A stretch of 64,000 bases of DNA, from positions 11,662,501-11,726,500 of the forward strand of contig JAZBRI010000011.1 in NCBI GenBank assembly GCA_036874045.1. Reading direction: 5' to 3'. Origin of the DNA: Cymodocea nodosa (Eukaryota > Streptophyta > Magnoliopsida > Alismatales > Cymodoceaceae). Below, piece after piece: positions 38,266-49,415 of this stretch. Below the pieces are notes generated by a model. It worked only from the letters and a program-made list of their open reading frames with translations. It was not told the origin of the DNA and made no database searches. Positions within the stretch are counted from its first letter, which is position 1. Each line of letters starts with the position of its first letter. The position numbers and the translations under genes are program-made.

Positions 38266-39624
38266 TGCAAACATACATACATGTTTAGTTTTTTTTTTTT
38301 TAGTGGTATAAATTTAGTTAGACGTGGTTATTCTTTCTTGGTCATAAAAATATAATGTTCTATGCATCTTATGTAACGTGAAACTTTCATGAAATATAGG
38401 AAAATGAGATCATTTCTTGTGTGTGATCAGGAAAGACTCCAAGAACTACACGCTAATTTTGACCAGGATTGCATGGTGGAAATTCAATGGTCAACATTTG
38501 TATATATATATAATTGACTTGATTCGTAAAACAAGACAGTTTTTGTGGCCAAGCCTGTGGGCCTTGCCACTTGCCACTGAAATTATTTAATTGATCTCAA
38601 CCTGAATCTTAATTTAATCATGTAATAATATGTTAATATCAGTAATGTGTCATACATTAGGTGGGGAAGATGACACCATCACATTAAAGATATCAAAATT
38701 AACAATTGGCCAATGGAGTAAGGGAAAAAGTTATTTAATTTCATGGCCACCAAATCACTTATAATATGCTACATGTGGTATATATGGTTTCAAAATAACA
38801 AGAGATTGATGTTAACAAACATTGCCAAAATCAACAAAACTATAGTAGTGCACCAGATTGGACTCTTCAGCACTTGAATAAACAAAATTATCAATGAATG
38901 ATTTTTCTGATATTGATGATATTTTTGCTTAAATTTAAACTTCTTTTCCTGTAGACTTTAGAAGATAAGAGAATACCAATCTATATTATCCAGCGTTGAT
39001 ATTTACTAATGATTGACCAGAGGGAATGTATTTTCCGCGGTCATTCTAAACGATAATTCAAGAATTTTCTAAGGTACTTAATTGCCTCCCATGATTTTGC
39101 ATGGAATCTCACCATGTTTAGATCTTCCATATTATTAAAATTCACCAAAATCAAATAACTACTCATTCTCTCTCCTTTGAAATTGATTAATATGGTAACA
39201 ATTTAACTTTGAAATTAAGAATTCACCAAAACCTAAGGAATTGAACTCTAGTGGAGTGTGTGAGTTCTCACAATTCTTTACCTAATTTAGTAGCTTGAGT
39301 TGATTTTTAGTGCAATAAGTTTCAGATCTTGATGATTACCCTTTATCAAGTGCTACTACTTTATTGTAACCAAAAGATGAAGCCTTAGGAAAATAATATA
39401 CTTTTTTTCTACAGAGGTAAGGCTACATAGAAGTAAACCTTTTTATGGGTGTAATGATTGATCCTCTCAAATCTTTGAATTACGGAAGTATCTCTCCTTA
39501 CAAGTCAAATTGAATTAAGAAGATAGCACAACTTCCTTCTCTAACCAAATAAGAATTACGGAAAGTTTTTGATCATTGTTGTTATTTTAATATCAAGTAA
39601 AATTATGAAAAGGTCCTACATCAA
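36605..39624. other. Gene-free region upstream of PG3
   Basis: About 3 kb holding the PG3 promoter and anonymous AT-rich sequence. A slightly GC-richer patch at 37450-37640 has no convincing coding frame. I see no RNA gene or bounded transposon. Confidence 0.4.
38211..38284. repeat. Compound microsatellite (ATAC)n(AT)n(AC)n(ATAC)n
   Basis: CATA units, then about fourteen AT units, then six AC units, then CATA units again in an intergenic position. Confidence 0.9.
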
Positions 39625-39849
39625 TGTAAAGATAGAACATAGGTTAATATATAATAAATGCTTCAACTCGTTGTTAAGATAAAATATTTCACATGGTGTC
39701 AAAGTTGACGCACATACATCTACTTGTAGACTTAAAATAAGCCGTAAGTGGAAGTGCAGAAAATACGAATGTAAGATATTAGAAATTGAGTTAACATATA
39801 ATGACTTTTTCTATTCATACCGATTGATTTTGAGATAAGATATTTCACA
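39625..39849. mobile_element. Probable TRIM (miniature LTR retrotransposon)
   Basis: Two related short repeats at 39625-39693 and 39770-39849, both starting TGTAA and ending ATATTTCACA. The first is followed at once by TGGTGTCAAAG, close to the TGGTATCAAAG tRNA-Met primer-binding site. The internal part is only about 76 bp. The repeats are diverged, and I could not find a clear 5-bp target duplication, so it is an old copy or the boundaries are slightly off. Confidence 0.5.
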
Positions 39850-41586
39850 CAAATTACTATCACAAGGAAGAATTTTATTCATTGAAACAGCCGACAATAC
39901 AGATGATAACGATAATATTTCGTAAGATCTCCGGTTTTAAGCGAAAATATTATTGATTTAAAAAAATGATAATATTTTTACCTTAGATTCAAATATTTTG
40001 CAAAAAAGTCATGGAAAAAGACGAAACATGTGCCGTGGGTTGCATGCGGTCCATCGTTACGTCACGTTACGGGCAAGTGCTTCCCGAACATTTGTTTTTT
40101 ATTGAAATCCAAATATTTATAACAACTTCAAATACGTTATTATTAATTAATAATTAAAGCATTCACGATGGACCTTCCAGATCAACAATATCGCTCTAGA
40201 GAAAAAATTTCCTAGTGTTCTTGTTTTCTCTTTAATATATTTTTTCTTTTTCTTTTTTTTCCTGACGCTTATGTTCATTTTTTTTGCAATGTTAATGTTT
40301 TTGTTTTAATTTAAACACTCGTCTTTTTTTCCCGAAAGTACAGTCAATAGATCAACTACAACTACAATATCTAAAATTTAAATAAAAAAATTTGAACTAA
40401 CTATTGAATCTTCTCTTTTGTCTTCCAAGTGAAAAATATGTGCAAATTATAAGCCGAGGTATTTTAGATTGTTACATTTTTTTAATAAAAATAGGCTGTT
40501 TCATATTATTTATTAATATTTAAATACTTATAATTACATTCACTTGTTGTTTTTCTTTAAAAAAAAAAAAAGACATTACGTTTGCCCCGCCACCACCAAC
40601 GTTATTTTCACCACAACTGTTGGCCGCCATGACTGTACATGGCATCCCAAATGAGAGAACACCAATCAATCATATACCAACAATTGCAAGCAAATGAAAG
40701 ATGAAACATGAAAGTGGCCAACCAGGAAAGTCCAGCCTTCGGGTGTAGGGAAGGAAACTTTGGGGGTTTTGGCTTTTTCTGGGGACTCTTGGAGGTATTC
40801 ACTAGGCAAAATAGGCAAGGTTTTTTTTTTTTTTATGTTCTCTCTTTTCTGGGTGCTTCTCCCTTTGATTCACCAGGGAGAAGTGTTTTGATTCCTTTTG
40901 GCTTCTGTACCGAGACTCTGTGAGTCTGCTCCATGTTCCCGGGCTTGTTTGCTTCGTGGGGATTTCGGACAAAGCTGAGACAGGAGGGAAGGGGATGGGG
41001 ATGGGGAGAGGAGCTTTCTGTGTCTACGGGGTCTGAAGATTTCTGGCAGGTGGTGTGATTTGGTATGTGGGTTTTTGTTTTCTAGATTTGGGTAATTGAA
41101 TTATGCTGAGTTAAGGCCGTCTAATCTTTTTGCTAGATTCATCTTTCGGACATGTCCTAGATTTCCTCTATTAGTTTCGTTCTGTCTGACTTACATCTGG
41201 AGGCTGGCAGCTGGCCTTTGTTTTGGGTTTTGAAATTTCTGCACTTCGTGGCTTTCCTTTGGTCTCCTGGTCCATGGGGAAGCTCAAGGTGTGAGATATG
41301 CTGATCGGATATTATCTTGAGAAGCAGTAGGTGACTGAGGCCCGGGCTGCTGTTGCTTCGGAAGTTGAAAGTATAAAATTTCTTTGGTCCCATCTGTTAT
41401 TCATTTTTGTTGGGACAGCCATCGGTTGGATTCTAGTCTCTTTTACTGGGAAAAAATGAATTGAGATGCCCACTTTAGTCAGTGAATTGAGATTGCTAGG
41501 GTGAAAGTCGGATTGAGTCTTCGAAAAATCTTTTCTTTTTTTTTTAATTTGAAAAACTGAAAGACAGAGTGAGTCTTCTCGACAAA
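39850..41586. other. Promoter and 5' leader region of the ankyrin gene
   Basis: The sequence is AT-rich to about 40560 and then of mixed composition from about 40580, with T-rich and GA-rich leader-like stretches to the ATG at 41587. The 5' UTR may be long and could contain an intron; a 71-codon frame at 40708-40923 has no known match and would be an upstream ORF at most. No clear TATA box was chosen. Confidence 0.4.
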
Positions 41587-44500
41587 ATGGAGAGACAGAA
41601 GAGCTTTCAAATTGGACTATTAGAGAAACAACTTAGTCTTCGCTCACGCCCAATGGAGAAACAACAAAGTTTCAAATTGGGTGGATTGGAGAAGCAACAG
41701 AGCTTCAACAGTGGGCTGTTGGAAAAACAGAAGAGCTTCCGTGGGACATCAATGGAAAGACAGAAGAGTTTTCGGTTGCAAAATAGCTTTCGCCAGAGGA
41801 AGAACAAAGATAACACCGGAAAGCGTGGCGATACGCCACTTCATCTTGCCTCAAGGGTTGGTGACTTGGTGAAGATTCATGAGATTCTCGAGAAAGGTGA
41901 CAGTGAACAACATTTGAAGGATCTGCTTTGCAAGAGGAACCAGCATGGGGAGACAGCTTTATATGTAGCGGCAGAGAATGGGCACACTGAGGTTGTCAGG
42001 GAGATATTGAAGTACTCTGATGCTCAATCAGCTGCTATCAAGGCCAATGGCAACTTCGATGCTTTTCATGTTGCTTCTAAAGAGGGCCATATAGGTAAGC
42101 TTTTGAATATTGCTGCTTCATGAGATTCAACACCTTCTTGAAGTTTAGATTAAATTTATGAAGTCCCTCAACTTCCATTTGTCTTCGTAGTTCCCAAGAG
42201 AATACTCATGATTCATGCATGTGGTTTTAGCACTCCATGTATACCTTGTAATCTTATCCTCATAATCTTTTCATATGCGTATGATAGCATTCACATGTTT
42301 CTTCTCTTTAGAATACATGAATTGACTGGTTTTTATTACTTTTCCCTTATTGAATTTCTGATTGAATAGTTTAGATGTTATGGGATAACTTGTATTTGTT
42401 TCTTGTCTATGCTACAATATTTTCATCTATTCTCAATTTTTTTCTGACATTGACATATGTAGAGAGAAAGATCCATTGTATAATATCCACTGTAAACAAA
42501 ACTTGTAATAGTTCAGACCACTGTCAAATAGTCCATGGTTTGTACTAATCACCATATTCATCAGATTTTGTTACAAGTGCAACATCTTTTCGTCAAGTTT
42601 TTTGACAATTTTTCCAATTCATAATCATAGAAAAATTTATCAGCATTGTATATCAAAGTTAAGCAAGAAAACCTACTTAGAATTGCTTTTCTGAAAATCA
42701 TAATTTTTATCAAAAGTTTCTGTTCCAGTAGCACTATTAGCTAATTTTAGCTCCTGCAAACTGAGAATTGATTTTTAAAAGTGATTTTTAACCAATTTTT
42801 TGCACCACCTTGTAGTCAAGGGGCTCGTCCTCATGGTTGTTTCTGGGTGAGCTCTAATTCCATTCCAAAACAGCTTTGGTGCTTGATATTAATTTCCCAT
42901 ATGGTTGAAAATTTTTAATTTTTAACACAGGTTGTCCACTACATAATGTTTTTAGCTTTAGAGAATTTCATTGCAAACTTATTTTATCATATTGAGACTG
43001 CAAGACGTGAGGTGCATCTCCCTTTGAATATCCTTTATAGTCAAACTTGGTTCCGCAATGTCATAATACCTTCCTTAGCTTCCCAATTAACAAGGGTTGA
43101 ATATTTAGTTGGCCATTGTATATGAAGAAGTATGCTTTTTGTAATTTCTCTTTAGATTAATATCCAATTGGCATACACGCATGCCTTCAGGGAAAAAAGA
43201 AACGTAATAATTCTTTTGTGTTCATCTTCAGTGAGGATTTCTTATTTCTGTTCCTTTTGTTTTCTAATGTTGCAGATGTCCTGAAAGAACTTTTGCATTC
43301 TTTTCATGATTTGGCTATGACAACAAATTCAGCAAACTCAACAGCATTGGATACGGCTGCCAGTCAAGGACATATAGATGTTGTTAATCTTCTACTAGAA
43401 ACAACCGACCTTGCAAAGATTGCCCGAAGCAATGGCAAGACAGTTCTCCATTCAGCAGCTAGAAGTGGGCATGTGGAAGTGGTTAGATCACTTTTGAGCA
43501 AAGACCCTAGTATTGGTTTCAGAACCGATAGAAAGGGACAAACAGCATTTCACATGGCTGTAAAAGGGAGAAATATTGAGATTGTCTATGAACTGCTAAA
43601 ACCTGATCCTTCTATCATAATTTTGGAAGATAATAAAGGGAACACTGCTTTGCATATTGCAACAAGGAAGGGGCGTCTTGAGGTGTTCTTTATTGCCTTT
43701 AGTCTTTTTGCAATATCCTACACATTTCCCCTTATCGTTAGTTTGCAACAGTTAGATATTTAGATTAATTATCATGGAAATATTCTGCAAATGCAAACTC
43801 ATATTTTCAGACATGTCTGGAATTTATAAATATCTTTTCCCTTATTTTTCTTTTTGTAAGATGGTGTCCTCCCATTTTTTATGCTCAAGGTACATTTATG
43901 CTTTTCGTTTTCTTTTCTCACTTTTGCTTGTTTTCTTTTATATATTACAAACAAGCATATTTGGCTTTCATTACAATTTTGGGGATTGCATAGGTCTACA
44001 TCATGGAGTAAGGTTTTCATTTGATTTAAACAGAGCCATACTTAGACTCTTATGTCTAGAATGTAGGTTCAGTAATGCAAGAAATTAAAATATTGGTGTC
44101 AGACTGATATTAAATGGGAATGTTTCAGATCGTTACTGTTAGAAAATATGGTTCCATGTGGACTAAGTAAAAGATTAAAAATGGGTTAATATAGAAAAAG
44201 ATATTTCCATTCATAAAAAATTAGATTTGAGTTAGATGTCTACATTTCTACATGGTATCAAAGCTAAAAAATTATAGTGGACTCACACATCTACTTAAAA
44301 ATAAAATACCTGTAGGACCTAAAAAAGGTAACAAGTAATGAGGAGTATTGGAAAATATAATCTTACATGTACAAGTAAAAGATGAAAAATGGTTTAATAC
44401 AAAAAAAGGTATCTCTACTGATAGTCAATTGGTTTTGAGTTATATACCTACATTTCAACAGTTACATGTAATAGTAACTGTAAATGGGGGATACCAAAGA

Positions 44501-47500
44501 GGACTGCTACTTTCCTTACAGAATTATAATAATGATGGATAAAATTGGGAAGTGCTTCCGAATAGTTATATGGTGAAATCCATGTTCTAAGGAACAGAAT
44601 AATGATCATTAAACAGCCAGTTAAATGAATTTCAATGCAATCCATTTTGTTCAAATTGCCACTAAACAGTCATTAAATGGATAAGCAGTTTAACATTTTT
44701 TATTCAATCTGTGTAACAGCTATTTTACATTTTTTAAAAATATTTTTTTTGAAATAACATCTTTGGACATGAGTCCACATATTTGCGTAACCTACCATTT
44801 TTTACCGCTTGTGACTATGTTTTTATTTTGGTCTCCTTCCACAAAAATCCAAACTCATTTGTTGGACAAGTAATAAAATACTGATAGGAGGAAGGTGGGA
44901 GGGTTATAATTTTGACCGTAGGACACTGAGAAGGTGATTCCTTGTGTCAATTTATATTGCTCTAGAGTAAAATATCATGGAACATTGAGTAACAATTGGA
45001 AATATACTGAACATGTTCAAATATACTATATTTGTTCTATATGCATGAACCCTCCATGTCCTTGGAGTCTCGATTGAGACAAGTTAGGAATATAAAGCCT
45101 ATTGGTCCAAGCCCATTCACTCTTATGATGATTGTTCCTGTATCAACATCATCATCTTGTTTTATCTGCCATGACTTTGTCATTACTGTTGGATTTTTTA
45201 ACCACTTCTTGTAATCCTTACTATCTTCACCTTTTCTTTATTTAGATGTTTGTAAACACATGACATAATCATTGGAAATCCAACACTTTCCTTTTCTCAA
45301 CTGACTTTTGCAAGAAACTTATTTCAATTTGCTGTCTTAAGGCTGATTAGCTGAACAAAGTGAATAAAACTGTCTGCGTAAGAGTTAGGAACTTCAACTA
45401 TTTCAACCTGTTTGAAGATCATGTTTAACAAAAACTTAGGGAAATGGAGCATGGACTAGCATTTTTTATGCCTAAAATTTCATGCAGTGTTGTGGCCAAT
45501 ACAGAAGAATTTGAGATGGAGTGTCTTCGAGAACAATGCTCTAGCCTTTGAAGGTCTGAACCACTTAGTCCATTTGTTTTACATGGATTAGGAGAGATGT
45601 TTCATCTCAAATTCTTTTATATTTTGATTTTTATGTTTTTCTTGTTTTGGTCATTTACTGGTCATCTTTTATGGGTGATACTTATTTGTTTCAATGAAAA
45701 TCAATGTTACCCTCCTTCAAAAAACTGAATAAGTGGAAAGTGGGAACCATAAAAGTTTATTTTCTTGGTGGGATCACTTTTGAGCTTTAGCAGTTGATTT
45801 GCATAAACTTCAAAACCCTTTTCATGCAAGTTTTCTTCTTTCATTTTTTTCATCATGGATGTGATGTTTCTCCAGATGAAGTATCGTTTAATGCTTTTCT
45901 TATTCCATTTTGTGGTTTTTTGTCCGTTCTGGAGAGACATAATAAAATGTCTTCAAGGCATCTGAACATATAATGCTCTCGCTCTTTCTAAGCCATTAAC
46001 ATAATACAGGAAATCTTTTTTTGTTCATATAAGGTAAATTCTAACAGTAAATGTCAACCTCCTATTGGTTGGTATGCCAAAAAAAAAACTCTCAAGTATG
46101 TTGTAGGTACTATAATGATTCTTTAAACAAAATAGTTGATGACCGTAAAGTTAAATTCATTCTGTGCTTTATGCGTTTTTGCAAGTGCCTTCACTTTTTT
46201 GGTTCAATTTTTGCAATATATCGGCAGGTCCATGGCACATTTGAACATTCCATATGGTTCTATTAGTATGATAAGAGAAATCATCATGAATAGGAACAAT
46301 CGTTCCCCATTGTAGTACATTGATGTTGTCCTACACTTATTGCCTTGATGCAAGTTTCCTATAGTGATGTTGAACTAATAGTGCAATCAGCTGATGGGTT
46401 ATTTTATTGAAGGTATTCTCTTTCCGAAACATAAAATGATCTTCGAGAGGAATTGTTAAGCAGTGTGAGAGGAATTGTATGACAAATGTTAGTGTGTGTG
46501 GTTATCATATTAATTTCTTTGTTTCCTTTGCATATATTTTCTTTACTTTTCCATGGCCAACCAGACGCGTGGGAAGTGACTATCTTGCTGTCTTCTACTC
46601 GGCAATACTTCTTTCTTTTCATGGTTTCTGATCCACCTATATAACTTTGTTTCTTTTGGTATTGCAGATGGTGCAGAATCTATTGTTGGTTGAGGGCATT
46701 GATGTGAATGCACTCAACAAAGCTGGTGAGACCGCACTTGATATAGCGGAGAAATCGAACAACGAACAAATATCAGCCATGTTGAAAGAAGCTGGTGGTT
46801 TGCTAGCAAAGGACCATGCAAATCCTCCGAGTCCTGCCAAGCAATTAAAGAAGACCGTCAGCGACATAAAACATGATGTCCATTCCCAACTTCACCAGAC
46901 TCGTCAAACTGGACTGCATGTGCACAAGATCAAAAGAAAGCTGAAGAAACTTCACATCGGAGGCCTTAATAATGCCATCAATTCCAACACTGTGGTTGCA
47001 GTTCTCATTGCCACAGTTGCTTTTGCTGCAATATTTACCCTTCCCGCTGAATATGTTGAAGATCAGACAGCTGGGTACTCACTGGGGCAGGCATTCATTG
47101 CGAAAAACATGGCATTCATTGTTTTCTTCATATTTGACTCTCTGGCCCTTTTTATCTCGCTCTCTGTTGTCGTGGTTCAGACTTCTCTAATTGTCACCGA
47201 ACGGAGGGCTAAAACCCAGATGGTTTTTGTGATGAACAAACTGATGTGGCTAGCATGCCTGTTCATATCGGTGGCATTCATCTCCCTAACATTCATCGTC
47301 GTAGGCCACCATGACTTATGGCTGGCATGGTACACCGCTGCTATTGGTGCGTCCATCATGCTCACCACCATTGGGTCGATGTGTTATTGCATCATCAGGC
47401 TCCGGATGCGGCAGAAAAGCAAGAGTATGGTCCGGAGAGCCTCGAGAATCCAATCCATGTCGTGGTCTGTACCGGTAGAATCAGATTCGGAGCTTCTCAA

Positions 47501-47528
47501 CAGTGAACTCAAGATGTACCCACTCTAG
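41587..47528 (+). CDS. Ankyrin-repeat PGG-domain membrane protein
   Basis: Three exons, 41587-42094, 43276-43682 and 46668-47528, join in frame into 591 residues. Residues 1-62 hold six copies of [ML]E[RK]Q-x-S-[FL] spaced exactly 11 residues apart. About eight ankyrin repeats follow (residues about 81-345, such as GDTPLHLAS, GETALYVAA, GKTVLHSAA and GNTALHIAT). The C-terminal PGG domain starts near residue 405 (NSNTVVAVLIATVAFAAIFTLP) and supplies four predicted transmembrane helices. The plant family includes ITN1, ACD6 and At5g02620-like proteins, linked to stress, salt or defence signalling at membranes; this one is closest in look to the At5g02620 group. The upstream GTG at 41569 is not used; the start is the first ATG of the repeat. 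Intron 2 carries a TRIM. Confidence 0.93.
44137..44460 (+). mobile_element. TRIM element in intron 2 of the ankyrin gene
   Basis: A complete 324-bp miniature LTR element. The 5' LTR is 44137-44252, beginning TGTTAGAAAATATGG and ending TTTCTACA. Directly after it lies the primer-binding site TGGTATCAAAGC (44253-44264), complementary to initiator tRNA-Met. After a roughly 80-bp interior and a purine tract (TAATGAGGAG), the 3' LTR is 44346-44460, ending TTTCAACA. The flanks are a perfect 5-bp duplication GTTAC at 44132-44136 and 44461-44465. The LTRs differ at many positions, and the 3' LTR has TA where TG is expected, so the insertion is not recent. It has no coding capacity. Confidence 0.88.
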
Positions 47529-49343
47529 AATCAGGCATGCTCTATACGGTATACACATCATATGGTTCTATCTCCACGATACCCGAAGTTTTGGTTGTAT
47601 CTCGAACGGGTCGTCAACTTCAATGTTAGAAATCATCATGTGTGATGGTGGGGGGTGGTTGAACTCCTCATGTATTGTAGTTGTACCACATCCAATGTTA
47701 CAGGCATAGTTTCTGGATTCTTATTGGATGATCTCAAAGAACAACCTAGACAACAGCATTCTGGCAATGTATATCCGAGATGGAAATGATGGGATCCAAG
47801 CATCGATGCACAGTTTTCTGTTTTGATACCATCATCCATGGATCTTTTCTGCATGCATCCAGTTCTGGTTAGAAAGAAAAGAGTTTGGAGATTTCATGGT
47901 TCAGACGGCAAGCCAGTCCTCCTCCATTTGAGTATCATTACTGGTTACAAATTCACTGGGATTGAGCACAATCGAAAATGGTTGATTTGTTAGAGTATTG
48001 AATTTCGGTCCCAAGTACTTGTATCGATTATAGGAAGATCATCCAAGTAAACTGTTGGTAGCGATTGAGCGTCGTTTGTTTGGTTGGACCCCAACTTTAG
48101 TTCTCAGAACCATTGAGTTGACCTGGTCCACGCAAACAGACTAAAATCGTGTCGTTATTGTTTAAAATAGTATATTTCTGGAGCTTGGCGCAATTTTCAA
48201 TCGACGCTTAACGAGAGTTATCTATTCATAATTAATATGCACGAAAATAATTATGCAAAAATATTTACATGAAAATAATTAAATGTTTTTGCAACAAAGT
48301 TGATAAATAATTTGTTCCTACACAAATGTAGATTAAATGAATAATTTATTCTTTCACAGTGTAGATAAATAATAAACAATTTATTTCTCAGTCAAAGGTA
48401 ATATAAGATATTTGTACTCTATTTTTGTGGAGTTAGTTATAAAGCTTCTGCAAATGTAACTCTCAGCTTCCCAGGAAGATACGAAAGAGTTGTTTTCAAC
48501 TTTTAGAAGTTGAAATCGAACTTTGATTATTTCAATTGGATAACATTTGAATCAAACTACCAAATGAGCTTTTTTCTTACGGGAGAATTGAGTTTGATTA
48601 ATGGTAATCTTAATGTAATATGATTAAATTATATTAGAGTATTTGGTAATCAAAACGTAAAGTAATTGTAACATTATAAAATGATCAATTTGATCATTTA
48701 AACTTATATTTAATTAGTTAAGTGTTGTCTCACAGAGGACTTAAATTTCTTATAACCAAAATTTGAAATTTATAATAAAAAATTACAATCTAGTAACGTT
48801 GCATTACATAATGATTGCCATCAACCTATCAGGGTCTTAAAGTCGAATTTAGTACTTTTCCTCGATTTGTAGAATAGCCTATGACTAAATATTTATATTA
48901 CTATTTAAAGAAAAGAAAATAAATATTTATATTATTATTATTCACGCGTCCTGCCCGTTGGTGTTGCTGCTCTTATCCGTTTCCTTGCTCCTCACACTTG
49001 CGTATGACCCTATGCCTTCAATCGACTCATGCCAATCGTAGGAGGGTGGTGCGGTGGGAAGGAATTCCGGAATCCCACGCCCGTGACATTCGTCGTCATT
49101 CCTTGTTTTTCTCCCCTTGCACTTTCATTTCCTTACACGTAAGGCTACCAATGTGAATATTCTATTCTTATCCGATACCCAAGCGGAAATCTCTCCTCTC
49201 TTCAGCTGGTCAGGTTGTATTGTCGAGTTCTTCTTCTTGGTCCTCTGCATTTTGCGCTTTCCTGTCGCAAATATCTCTTCTTCGCCATATTCTGTTTGCA
49301 TTGGTCATAACTCTTTCTAGGTTCCCCCCATTTTGCGCCTTCA
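47529..49343. other. Intergenic region between the ankyrin gene and HEXO3
   Basis: The first 300-400 bp is probably ankyrin 3' UTR. From 48150 to 48920 it is AT-rich with no feature. From 48950 the composition becomes mixed and probably holds the HEXO3 promoter. No other gene was seen. Confidence 0.45.
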
Positions 49344-49350
49344 TATAAAG
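49344..49350 (+). promoter_or_regulatory. HEXO3: TATA box of HEXO3
   Basis: TATAAAG, 66-72 bp upstream of the ATG at 49416, which leaves a leader of about 40 nt. Sequence and spacing are suitable. Confidence 0.55.
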
Positions 49351-49415
49351 GAAAAAAAGGTTCTTCCTTGAGCTTTTCAGATTAACTGCGCTGGTCCATC
49401 AAAATAATTCGCACA

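Noticed and set aside
41569-41586. GTG start six codons upstream in the ankyrin gene
   Set aside because: Plant nuclear genes start at ATG; the ATG at 41587 begins the first copy of the 11-residue repeat.
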